A DNA stretch of 64,000 bases from CAZEAN01 sp964510225 (GTDB taxonomy: Bacteria > Planctomycetota > Planctomycetia > Isosphaerales > Isosphaeraceae), in contig CAZEAN010000014.1 in assembly GCA_964510225.1 (NCBI GenBank), positions 1 to 64,000 on the forward strand, written 5' to 3'. The position numbers and the translations under genes were made by a program. Under the pieces are notes generated by a model that worked only from the letters and a program-made list of their open reading frames with translations, had not been told where the DNA came from and did not search any database. Each line of letters begins with the position of its first letter. The first letter of the stretch is position 1. Shown piece after piece: positions 9,466 to 18,176 of this stretch.

Positions 9466-10350
9466 ATGGAGCCGTTTGACCAGACGATGGAGCCCGTACG
9501 GGTTGCGGAATCGCTAAGCCCGTTGAACTGGTTTCGACTCGGCGGACCTGCCCAATTCTTTGCGAGGCCATCGACTACTGAGGCCCTCACGGAATTGCTT
9601 GAGCGCTGTCGGGATGCTGATTTATCTTGGCGAGTTATTGCGAGTGGATCGAACATACTCGTTCGCGATCAAGGGGTAAAAGGGCTAGTCATTCAACTCG
9701 AAAGTCCTTCCTTCGCCGATGTTGCGATTGAAGGTAACGAGATCACTGCAGGAGCAGCTGTACCTTTAACAGCGCTGATCTCCCAGGCGGCTCGCTCTGG
9801 TCTCTCCGGCTTAGAGAGTCTCACTGGAATTCCTGGAACCGTCGGAGGAGCTGTCCGAGGAAATAGTGGAGGTCGACAGGGTTCGATCGGTCCCTTAGTC
9901 CATCGAGTGATGATGCTTGACCCAAATGACGGGAGTATGCGGACTCGCGAACGTGACGACCTCCTCTTTTCCTACCGTCAGTCGAACCTCGATGATGGGA
10001 TTATCCTCTCTGTGACTTTAGGACTCGAGGCTGATGAACCGGAGGATGTTGTCCGTCGGATGCGACGGATCTGGATCCTGAAGAAGGAAAATCAGCCCTA
10101 CGGCCATCAATCGTCAGGCTGTATCTTCAAGAATCCGACTCCCGAGGTTTCGGCGGGGGCACTCATCGAACAGGCGGGGCTCAAAGGGAAAAAAGTCGGG
10201 TCTGTTGAAGTTTCGGATCGGCATGCCAATTACATCGTGGCGCAACCTGGCGCGTCGTCCGCCGAAGTCCTCCAATTGATCGATCTGGCTCGGGAGGAGG
10301 TAATGAAGCGATTCGGCTATGAGTTAGAGCTTCAGATCCAAGTCTGGTAA
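9466..10350 (+). CDS. murB: UDP-N-acetylenolpyruvoylglucosamine reductase MurB
   Basis: The 294-aa FAD enzyme reduces UDP-GlcNAc-enolpyruvate to UDP-MurNAc in peptidoglycan synthesis. Signatures include NWFRLGGPA, the FAD-binding GSNILVRD (residues 61-68), GIPGTVGGAVRGNSGG, FSYRQS and SSGCIFKNP near residue 216. In the last motif, the position that is the proton-donating Ser in E. coli MurB reads Cys219, a substitution I believe occurs in other homologues. The length fits the shorter type II MurB. The FtsQ-like gene follows, as in many dcw clusters. Confidence 0.92.
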   Translation: MEPFDQTMEPVRVAESLSPLNWFRLGGPAQFFARPSTTEALTELLERCRDADLSWRVIASGSNILVRDQGVKGLVIQLESPSFADVAIEGNEITAGAAVPLTALISQAARSGLSGLESLTGIPGTVGGAVRGNSGGRQGSIGPLVHRVMMLDPNDGSMRTRERDDLLFSYRQSNLDDGIILSVTLGLEADEPEDVVRRMRRIWILKKENQPYGHQSSGCIFKNPTPEVSAGALIEQAGLKGKKVGSVEVSDRHANYIVAQPGASSAEVLQLIDLAREEVMKRFGYELELQIQVW

Positions 10351-10431
10351 GCCGATCTGTTGCTTGGTTCGAGTTGACCGTCCGGAGGGTGGGACTCGTT
10401 GGTTCCACTCCAATGGCAGGAAGACCCTAAC

Positions 10432-11523
10432 ATGCAACACCAGGCAATCACCGCGGAATCAAGCTCGGATAACCCAAGAGTTACCGAATCAGGACAGTTT
10501 GACAGCGTCGGTACTTCCAGTCCTCTCGCCTTCGTCCGCCTCATCGGCCATCGAGGTCGTCGAGCTGCGATCGCTACGGCGGCTATGCTGGGACTCTGCC
10601 TTCTCTTGACCTCGGGACTCCCTCAGGTCGTCCGCGATTGGATTCACCAGCGGACCGTTTACCAGTGGAAAGAGTCGATTGAGCTTCAGCCTGGGCCACC
10701 TCCATGGCTTCTGGGCGGACGTCAGGCAATACTCCGAGAGGCACTCCCCGCACTCCAGTCGTTCGAAGGAGGCTCTGCGATCGATCTTGACCTCGAAGCG
10801 ATTCATCGCGCCTTCAAGAATGTCCGCTGGGTTCAATCGGTCGAACGAATCGAGCGTTCTTATCCCAATCATGTGAAAGTAGCACTTCGATACCGTGAGC
10901 CCGTGGCGGTTGTGCGATTTCCGTCCGAATTTGACCGAGCAAATCGGCCCAAGTCGGAGTCGCTCGATTTCGTGATCGACGGTGAAGGAGTAATCCTCGA
11001 GCGAAGACCTGGCGTTCGTCAACTTGACCAGGATCTTCTATCTGACCTGTTGACCCTAAGACGTTTCGAGAAACCTATTAACGATGAGTTAGGGGCGATT
11101 TGGTCTGAAGTTACTACCGAATATCCGGAGTTAACTCAACCCGCAGACGAAGTGTTGGCCGCTGCCGCGCTCGCGGCGTTTCTGCGGAACGCTTCCGCAC
11201 AAGATGGCTGGCCACAGACCCCGATGAACCAGTCGATCAGGATTGCCCAGATTGAACCACCGCAAGGACGCGGGCCCGGGCCTGGTCCTGATCTCTTTGC
11301 GCTCTGTGTCCCTGAAGGAGAAGGGCATCTCTTTTGGCTCTACTGGTCCTCGTCGAGTGTGGACGCGCCTGACGACTCACTCACCGCGGCCCAAAAATGG
11401 GAAATTTTTCGAGAGTGGGTTCGATTAGGGGGTTACGATCCTCAGAGCCATCCCGACCAAACTTATTATGAAACCCACTACGTTCGTTATCACAACAACG
11501 GACTCTATTGGGAAAAGAACTAG
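10432..11523 (+). CDS. FtsQ/DivIB-like POTRA-domain division protein
   Basis: A 363-aa protein read from the ATG at 10432, preceded by AGGAAG; an in-frame GTG at 10399 would add 11 residues. It has a cytoplasmic tail, one membrane helix (A-M-L-G-L-C-L-L-L-T), then a POTRA-like region with F-K-N-V-R-W-V-Q-S-V-E-R and Y-R-E-P-V-A-V, and an FtsQ-like VIDGEGVIL strand. This matches the bitopic FtsQ family that bridges divisome subunits. Position directly after murB supports the call. Planctomycetes generally lack FtsZ, so its role here may differ from the classical one. Sequence conservation is low. Confidence 0.6.
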   Translation: MQHQAITAESSSDNPRVTESGQFDSVGTSSPLAFVRLIGHRGRRAAIATAAMLGLCLLLTSGLPQVVRDWIHQRTVYQWKESIELQPGPPPWLLGGRQAILREALPALQSFEGGSAIDLDLEAIHRAFKNVRWVQSVERIERSYPNHVKVALRYREPVAVVRFPSEFDRANRPKSESLDFVIDGEGVILERRPGVRQLDQDLLSDLLTLRRFEKPINDELGAIWSEVTTEYPELTQPADEVLAAAALAAFLRNASAQDGWPQTPMNQSIRIAQIEPPQGRGPGPGPDLFALCVPEGEGHLFWLYWSSSSVDAPDDSLTAAQKWEIFREWVRLGGYDPQSHPDQTYYETHYVRYHNNGLYWEKN

Positions 11524-11743
11524 GTGATAGTCCCAAGGTGGATCATTCAGACTCTTAGCTCTTGGCAGTAGAATGGATCGTTTGTACACAATAAAAATGA
11601 TGCTGTTTTGCTCGTGTCATGTGAATTAATGTTCACGCTCAACGCCACTTTGGCTTTAGATTGTAGTTCTTACTCGCTTTAGGCAAGTGCGCTCGCTATG
11701 ATTAGCACCTCTCTGGTTCTCAGTTGTTTAGGAGTAACTCACC

Positions 11744-13447
11744 ATGAGCGCACCGACAGTGTCGAAACAATCATCCCGTGATGTGAGTCGTGACGGATTT
11801 GGAAACCGATTGTCGGCCTTCGCCTTGACTAATTTCAGCTTTTTTTGGTCATTCATCCAGTCGATCGAGCCCGCAAGGCGTTGGTTCAATCAGAAACTGG
11901 TGAACGGGGCGATCGCAAAGACACCGCCGCGTCCGTTTACTCACAGTACGATTGCAGAGGAGGATGAGACAAAGCCGGGCGAGTATCGCCTCAGCACGAT
12001 GGGGGAGTACACGTCATGGTATTCCCTCCGGGATCGGACATGGTCTGCCCGCCATTTACCACCTGTCTCAGTGAACGGAATCACTTTGCCGGATATCGCC
12101 GAGGTCGTCGATCTCTTCAGACGGCCTGAGGGACAGATGAAAGAGGATCCCAAGTCGACCGTCCTCTTCGCGCACTTCGCGCAGTGGTTTACCGATGGCT
12201 TTTTAAGAACACACTATAAGAATGAATTTAAAAATACGTCGAATCATGATATCGACCTCACTCCCCTCTACGGTCGAACCGAAGAAGTGACGACGATGAT
12301 TCGTTCACATCAAGGGGGGAAACTAAAGAGTCAGCGGCTCGGCCCCAACGACGAGGAATATCCGCTCTTTTTTTATGCAGACGAACACGGGGCGACCGCC
12401 AAAGCGTTTCGACAGTACGAGAATACCCCCGCCTTTGAGGAGTTTCGCCCCCAGTTCCCTGAGGATAAGCTCCCAAGCGAGTTGGTTCTTACCCTAAAAC
12501 CAAAACTCTTTGCCTGGGGAGGAGACCGCGCGAACAACCAGATTGGCTACGTGATGCTCAACACTCTTTTCCTCCGTGAGCATAACCGGATCTGCGATGT
12601 TCTTGCGAAGGCCCATCCAACTTGGGATGACGAGCGGCTTTTTCAGACAACACGAAATATCTTGATCGTAATCTTAATTAAGATCGTAATCGAGGAGTAC
12701 ATTAATCATATTGCGCCCTATCATTTTCGCTTTGCAGTTGATGCACCGATCTCCGGGGGAGCGGCTTGGTATCGTGAAAACCATATGTCAGTCGAGTTCA
12801 ACCTGCTGTATCGGTGGCATCCCTTGGTTCCCGATGCATACGACATTGGTCAGGGCGAGTTTGTCCCGCTCTTCAACGCACTGTTCAACAATCAATTAGT
12901 CATCGATCGTGGTTTGGGCCAGCTCTTCGATGCGGCGAGTCGGCAGCCAGCGGGAGAGATTGGGCTCTTCAACACGGCGAGCGTTCTTCACAATCCACTC
13001 AGAATTCCCGAGCGGAGTCTCATGCATGGGCGTGCTGCTCGGCTCGCTAGTTACAACGAGTATCGCGCACGGTTTGACTTTCCGAAGGTAACAAGCTTCG
13101 ATCAGATCACCAGTTGCCAAAGACGTCGCGACGCACTGAAGGAACTCTATAACGGTCGTGTGAACTGCGTCGAATTCTTCGTCGGTCTCTTCGCCGAAGA
13201 CGTCCGTCCCAACGCGGTCGTGGGTGCTTTGGTCGGACGGATGGTTGGAGTCGACGCGTTTTCTCAAGCATTGACTAATCCACTGCTTAATAAAAACATC
13301 TACCACTCAAAGACGTTTTCGAATGCGGGCATTGAAATCATCGAATCGACCAAGACGATCTCGGATGTTTTAAAGCGCAACATTCCGTCATCTGATGACA
13401 CTTATGTCGCATCATTAACGCGGCTCGATTGGGAACGGGCTCGCTAG
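11744..13447 (+). CDS. Cyclooxygenase-like animal haem peroxidase (fatty-acid dioxygenase candidate)
   Basis: The 567-aa protein aligns with vertebrate prostaglandin G/H synthase along most of the catalytic domain. Shared stretches include YTSW...LPPV (residues 89-108), FAQWFTDGF (145-153, COX FAQHFTHQF), DIDLTPLYG (169-177), LREHNRICDVL (277-287), EFNLLYRWHPLVPD (351-364, COX EFNTLYHWHPLLPD) and a C-terminal F-S-N-A-G-I-E-I-I segment. The COX catalytic tyrosine is Tyr356, the proximal haem histidine is His359, and Gln147 corresponds to COX Gln203. The COX distal His207 position is Asp151. The aspirin-acetylated Ser530 position reads Lys. The EGF domain is absent and there is no signal peptide. 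GGAG at 11731-11734 supports the start. It is first in a four-gene operon. Confidence 0.88.
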   Translation: MSAPTVSKQSSRDVSRDGFGNRLSAFALTNFSFFWSFIQSIEPARRWFNQKLVNGAIAKTPPRPFTHSTIAEEDETKPGEYRLSTMGEYTSWYSLRDRTWSARHLPPVSVNGITLPDIAEVVDLFRRPEGQMKEDPKSTVLFAHFAQWFTDGFLRTHYKNEFKNTSNHDIDLTPLYGRTEEVTTMIRSHQGGKLKSQRLGPNDEEYPLFFYADEHGATAKAFRQYENTPAFEEFRPQFPEDKLPSELVLTLKPKLFAWGGDRANNQIGYVMLNTLFLREHNRICDVLAKAHPTWDDERLFQTTRNILIVILIKIVIEEYINHIAPYHFRFAVDAPISGGAAWYRENHMSVEFNLLYRWHPLVPDAYDIGQGEFVPLFNALFNNQLVIDRGLGQLFDAASRQPAGEIGLFNTASVLHNPLRIPERSLMHGRAARLASYNEYRARFDFPKVTSFDQITSCQRRRDALKELYNGRVNCVEFFVGLFAEDVRPNAVVGALVGRMVGVDAFSQALTNPLLNKNIYHSKTFSNAGIEIIESTKTISDVLKRNIPSSDDTYVASLTRLDWERAR

Positions 13448-13457
13448 ATGTCTGGTG

Positions 13458-13483
13458 CATCACAGTAAGTTCATCACAGTAAG
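13458..13483 (+). repeat. 12-base direct repeat in the COX-phospholipase spacer
   Basis: CATCACAGTAAG occurs at 13458-13469 and again at 13472-13483, two bases apart, just before the ribosome-binding site of the phospholipase gene. It may be a local slippage duplication or a protein/RNA-binding site. Confidence 0.6.
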
Positions 13484-13497
13484 AGGAGATGATTAAC

Positions 13498-16191
13498 ATG
13501 TCCGACGTAGCAAATACGACACGGTGGAAGCCAATGACCCGGACAATTGTCGTGTTCGTGCTCTGGGGGTTGGTTATCGCCGTGGCGCTTTGGGTCTACC
13601 TCTTTTCACGATTAGGAATAGGCGGGAGATTCGGTGAGCATTGGCAATTGCTGATTCCACTTGCGTTAGTGGCGCTGATGGTCTCGGGGCAACTTGGGGC
13701 TGGTTACGGTGTCCCGAGCCTCTTTCGAGATAGCCCCGACGGTCGCTGGTGGAACTTCTGGCGATCACTCTTCAGTGGATTTGGAGTTGGCCTCCTGATT
13801 CTAACAGTCACGATCTCAATCTACTTCGCTGAGTTCATCTATCATTTTGATCGAGTCGAGGAGAACTGGGATCAGTGGAGCAAGCACTGGGCAACGATCA
13901 GTGACAGTAATAAAGATTTTAGTTTTTGGGACGTGGTCAGGAACCCTGCTCGGATAATGGAAGAGGGTAAGGGGGGCAGTCAAGATAAGCCTCGCGAGCT
14001 CATTCTGGGGTCAGATCCCGATCTCGGTACAGTTCTGATGCTCCGAGTCTTCGGACCGCTCAAGCTCAGATTCCACATCCGGACGCTGGCTGCTTTCGTC
14101 TTTCAGTTCTGGGCGTCGTTACCGCTCTTGTTAATGTTTGGAGTCTGTGTCGTCTTACCGACTCCTGACCTCGCAAGACGGGTCCGGCCACCAGGTTCCC
14201 GACCGATCGCACGTTGGTGGGTTGAAAAGGTCGGATACACTCTTGGTGGTCTCACCGCGATTGCAGTCGGCTATCTCTTTGGCGAGTTTGTACCCCGCTT
14301 AAACACTCCGATGGAACTCTTAGGTGATCTCCACACCTGGTCGGTTTCGCGGTTCTCCTCATTTGACGGTGATGCCGAGGTCGCCAGGCACGCTGTGCAA
14401 AGCATCGGGGGCTTTATCCTCATGTTCGCGCTGACCTTTTCAGCGATCCTTTTGCTTCCAGGGCGAGTCCCGATCATCCCAAGGCGAATTTCTCCAGGCC
14501 TTGGGATCTGTCTTGTTCTCAATCTGGCGTGCTTGGCCTATCTCTTTCTCATTTCACTTGCGCCGGATCTGCAGATTCTGATTGTGGTCGGGTTCGTTGG
14601 CTATCTCCTCGTGGTCAATTCGAGACCGTTTAAGTATCGCTATCGCGGTCTCGAGCGGTACTATAATTCCCCTCCTGATTCTGAAAACACTTACGAGCGG
14701 GGACCGAAGGAACTCGACCACGAGGAATTGAGAATCCAACGCGGGGATGTGACCGACGTGCTTCCTTCGATCCTACTTAGTGATCGGGAGACTCTTGAGG
14801 CATGGGGAAGGCGTCACACACGCGATCACTGCAAGCCTCGGCTCGTGCTTGTCACAACCACGGGAGGCGCTTATCGAGCGTCGTTCTGGACGACGACAGT
14901 CTTGGAAGAACTCTCCGACCAGTGTCCCCAAATCATGAACCACACCAGGCTGATTACGGGGGCTTCGGGTGGGATGGTCGGTGCAGCTTACGCCGTGGCC
15001 TTGCTCAATGCTCCGAAAGACACTGATCCGTATTCTCCGACCCTCCGGCAGTGTGGAGAGGGGCCGACACAACGGCTTGAGGAGGAGTCAGACCGTGATA
15101 GTTTGACGCCCGTTGCAGAACGGATCATCAAGTCGGATCTTTGGAACGGGCTCTTCCCCTTCCTCCAGGGCCGTGATCGCGGTGATGTCTTGGAGGAGCA
15201 GTGGACGACGTTGCAGATCCCCTTCTCGGAACTTCGGGAGGGGGAGCGCGAGGGATGGCGGCCCTCGATGATTCTCTCGCCGATGGTGGTCGAAACCGGA
15301 CGTCGGCTGCTTTTTAGCAACCTCGATGTCTTTGGGCTTACAGAAGCTCGGAACACGGTTCGGAGTGATGTGTCGTACATTGCCGCGAATGAGGAAGATT
15401 CGAAGCGACTTCTACGCGATCAAGAGTCGTTCGAACTCGGTGAGTGGGGTGGAAAAAACCGCCTCTATTCGCGATCGGCTGTCGAGTTCTTTAGGGCATT
15501 CCCTGCGGCATACGGTCTGGATCACAACCGTAATCCCTATCCAGATGACGACCAAGGCGATGAATTCACCGTCGCGACCGCCGTCCGGATGAATGCAAAC
15601 TTTCCGTATCTCTCGCCGGCAACGAGCCTCCCAGTCAAACCGATCCGTCGGGGCGTTGATGCCGGCTACTACGACAACTACGGTGTTGATCTTGCGACCA
15701 ATTGGGCACTCCAGAACCGGGACTGGATCAAGAACCACACCTCCGGAATTGCGTTGATTCAGATCCGGGCTTCACAGAGTGAAGTGGAGCGTAAACGTAT
15801 CTGGACCGGACCGCCAATCGGGGAGTCAGAGAGTGCAGTCGCTTGGATGATCAGTCGACTGACTCAAGGCCTCCACGCCTTAACGACTCCCCCGTCGGCG
15901 GCATTCTCCGCACTCGGGAGCAGTATGGCCTACCGGAACGATCTCCTCGTGGCGGAACTCGACCAAGTCTTCAACGAAGGTACCGAGAAGCGGTTCTTCG
16001 AAACGTTCATCTTCGAGAATCCCATCCCGTTCGGGATGAATTGGTTTGTGACGAACCACGAGATTAGGTTGATGGAACAATCAATGCGCGACGATGGCGA
16101 ATTCAGTGAGTCAGATTCGTTTCGCAACAACCATCGCCAGAAAAAAGCCTTCCTTTCCTGGTTTGGGAATGGAAGCGCGGTCACTTATTGA
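13498..16191 (+). CDS. Membrane-anchored patatin-like phospholipase
   Basis: An 897-aa protein read from ATG 13498, which has AGAGGAG nine bases upstream; the ATG at 13489 abuts that site and is less likely. The first ~400 residues hold about eight hydrophobic helices. The cytoplasmic C-terminal half has a patatin fold: a TTGGAYR oxyanion-hole motif, the nucleophile elbow G-A-S-G-G (Ser490) and D-A-G-Y (Asp721) completing the Ser-Asp dyad. Patatin-like enzymes hydrolyse acyl esters of membrane lipids. It starts 50 bases after the COX-like gene and precedes the dihaem cytochrome gene, suggesting it supplies free fatty acid to its operon partner. That role is inferred. Confidence 0.82.
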   Translation: MSDVANTTRWKPMTRTIVVFVLWGLVIAVALWVYLFSRLGIGGRFGEHWQLLIPLALVALMVSGQLGAGYGVPSLFRDSPDGRWWNFWRSLFSGFGVGLLILTVTISIYFAEFIYHFDRVEENWDQWSKHWATISDSNKDFSFWDVVRNPARIMEEGKGGSQDKPRELILGSDPDLGTVLMLRVFGPLKLRFHIRTLAAFVFQFWASLPLLLMFGVCVVLPTPDLARRVRPPGSRPIARWWVEKVGYTLGGLTAIAVGYLFGEFVPRLNTPMELLGDLHTWSVSRFSSFDGDAEVARHAVQSIGGFILMFALTFSAILLLPGRVPIIPRRISPGLGICLVLNLACLAYLFLISLAPDLQILIVVGFVGYLLVVNSRPFKYRYRGLERYYNSPPDSENTYERGPKELDHEELRIQRGDVTDVLPSILLSDRETLEAWGRRHTRDHCKPRLVLVTTTGGAYRASFWTTTVLEELSDQCPQIMNHTRLITGASGGMVGAAYAVALLNAPKDTDPYSPTLRQCGEGPTQRLEEESDRDSLTPVAERIIKSDLWNGLFPFLQGRDRGDVLEEQWTTLQIPFSELREGEREGWRPSMILSPMVVETGRRLLFSNLDVFGLTEARNTVRSDVSYIAANEEDSKRLLRDQESFELGEWGGKNRLYSRSAVEFFRAFPAAYGLDHNRNPYPDDDQGDEFTVATAVRMNANFPYLSPATSLPVKPIRRGVDAGYYDNYGVDLATNWALQNRDWIKNHTSGIALIQIRASQSEVERKRIWTGPPIGESESAVAWMISRLTQGLHALTTPPSAAFSALGSSMAYRNDLLVAELDQVFNEGTEKRFFETFIFENPIPFGMNWFVTNHEIRLMEQSMRDDGEFSESDSFRNNHRQKKAFLSWFGNGSAVTY

Positions 16192-16232
16192 TTCGACCAA
16201 GATCAGAATGGCGGCCAACGGGGAATCAAAAG

Positions 16233-18152
16233 ATGGTGTTGTCGACAGTCATCGTACCGTTAGCGGCAATTGGCGTGGTCTTTGTGCAAGGACCACCAAG
16301 CCAAGAGACGACAACGATTCAGCAACAACTCCCTGTGGTCGGCAAGCAGCTTCCCGAGACCGATCGAGCAGGTCGATTGGCAGCGCGTGCATCGGAGATT
16401 GAGCGTTACCTCAATCAGACGGTACGCCTGAGCAAGCTCGATCCGGCCGGCGAAATCCTCGGAAGTGAACTGATTGTTCCTTACGAGTTTTATGCTTATG
16501 GGCCGACCGGAGCGAACGGGGCGGAGCTGGTCCCCCAGATTCTCTTCCGGATTCTCCCAGAGCTGGCGATCGAACTCGGAGAAGTGAGTCCTGAGGATCC
16601 TGATGAACCGCTGTTCGGTACACCGGGAGATAATCCCTTTGCGAAATTCGGCTTCTGGACCGATCCTCGTCCCAGCGCTCGCAACCGACCTCTCCCGATC
16701 GGCTTTACCTGGACTCCTGGCCGCCCCGGCGATCAGATCCCCCTAAGTATGTCGATCCGGACTTGTGCCGGCTGCCACACCGGTCGGGTCCGGCTGGAGA
16801 ACGGCACCATTCAAGTTCTCGAAGGTGCACCGAATACCGAGATCCTCCTTAATCAGTACAACACGACGCTTTCGACGTTCTTGGTGAAATACCTCGACGA
16901 CGATCGGATTGACCAGTTTGAGGCACTCATAATCCGGTTGGTCGACGAGTACCATGCGACTGATCCCAATTACTTCTTCAAGGATGCGGAAGGCTATGGT
17001 CTTGTTGAAGAGGCTCGCCAAGTCGCGATGTTCAAAGAGCTGCTCGGGAAGCCCGCCGAGGAAGGTGGGATCCTGGAACTCATGAAGCGTGCGGCTGAAG
17101 TGAAGCTCAAGAGCCTTGAGAGCCTTGCGACCGTCGCGTACCACAAGCCGAATGCGCCAAATGCAACCGGGGGGCCTCCAGGGTTGATCGAATCATCGGG
17201 GACGGGGATCGCCGCATTCGTTGTTGCCGCGGGGTTGGACCCGACAGCAGTCTTTTCCCCAGTGGCGACCAAGAATGATGTCCCGTCGGTCTGGAACCAA
17301 TGGACTAGAAAGCAGTGGCAATGGGATGGGAACATCCGTGACGTCCTGGCGAGGAATCTGATCGCCTCACTCGGTCTCGTAGGGCGGCCCGATCAGATGG
17401 ACATCACCGCTAACACGGTGATCTCTGAGTTCATTGACTACCTCCCTCCGCCAATTTATCCCTTCGAGATGCCCGCTCCAGCGCTAATCGATCGAGGACG
17501 GATTCTCTACGAAACGAACTGTCTTGCGTGCCACCGAGAAGACCAGCGTCGCGGAGACGGCAACCCACTGACGGTCTTCGATCTCGGGACCGACCCAAAC
17601 CGAGCAAAAGTAGTCACACCCGTTGCCTTTGAGCTGACGAAGGCATCGCTGGTTGCCAGTTTTCAGCCCGCCGACCTCCGCTTTCGGATTGGAGACAACG
17701 AGTACCAGCCCAACTTCGAGGTGGACGGAGAAGAACTATTGATCCGGCGATTTACCCCGGAGTCACAGGGATACGTCGCTGCGCCACTCGATGGTATCTG
17801 GGCACGAGCTCCATACCTTCACAATGGTGCGGTACCAACGCTAATGCACTTGCTCGTACCGAAACTCCGTGATCAAACTCCCGTCTTTGTTCGGGGGGCG
17901 ATTTCGTTTGATCAAGACAATGTTGGTTGGGAGTGGTCAATCGATCATTGGGATCGACTCCGGGCCGAGAATCGGAGTGCCCGTCTCTATGATACCTCGA
18001 AAGATGGTCAATCGAATGCCGGGCACGATCAGTCGGAGTGGATCGATCTCGAGGGTAAGGTTGGATCTCCAGGAAAGTCGTACCGGCTTGCCTGGGACGA
18101 TTGGACCGACCCCGAAGTTCTCGCGTTAATTGCTTACTTGAAGACTTTATGA
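16233..18152 (+). CDS. RoxA-like dihaem cytochrome c (peroxidase/dioxygenase superfamily)
   Basis: I prefer the ATG at 16233 because the sequence after it is a signal peptide (M-V-L-S-T-V-I-V-P-L-A). An in-frame TTG at 16188 overlapping the phospholipase stop would add 15 residues. The mature protein carries two c-haem sites, C-A-G-C-H at about residue 178 and C-L-A-C-H at about 430, and APLDGIWARAPYLHNGAVPT, typical of the MauG/CcpA/RoxA superfamily. At 639 residues it is far longer than CcpA peroxidases (about 330) and close to rubber oxygenases RoxA/RoxB, which oxygenate isoprenoid double bonds. Periplasmic location is expected. Function in this operon is unknown. Confidence 0.78.
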   Translation: MVLSTVIVPLAAIGVVFVQGPPSQETTTIQQQLPVVGKQLPETDRAGRLAARASEIERYLNQTVRLSKLDPAGEILGSELIVPYEFYAYGPTGANGAELVPQILFRILPELAIELGEVSPEDPDEPLFGTPGDNPFAKFGFWTDPRPSARNRPLPIGFTWTPGRPGDQIPLSMSIRTCAGCHTGRVRLENGTIQVLEGAPNTEILLNQYNTTLSTFLVKYLDDDRIDQFEALIIRLVDEYHATDPNYFFKDAEGYGLVEEARQVAMFKELLGKPAEEGGILELMKRAAEVKLKSLESLATVAYHKPNAPNATGGPPGLIESSGTGIAAFVVAAGLDPTAVFSPVATKNDVPSVWNQWTRKQWQWDGNIRDVLARNLIASLGLVGRPDQMDITANTVISEFIDYLPPPIYPFEMPAPALIDRGRILYETNCLACHREDQRRGDGNPLTVFDLGTDPNRAKVVTPVAFELTKASLVASFQPADLRFRIGDNEYQPNFEVDGEELLIRRFTPESQGYVAAPLDGIWARAPYLHNGAVPTLMHLLVPKLRDQTPVFVRGAISFDQDNVGWEWSIDHWDRLRAENRSARLYDTSKDGQSNAGHDQSEWIDLEGKVGSPGKSYRLAWDDWTDPEVLALIAYLKTL

Positions 18153-18176
18153 TCTAGGTCGCAAAGGAGCTATTCG

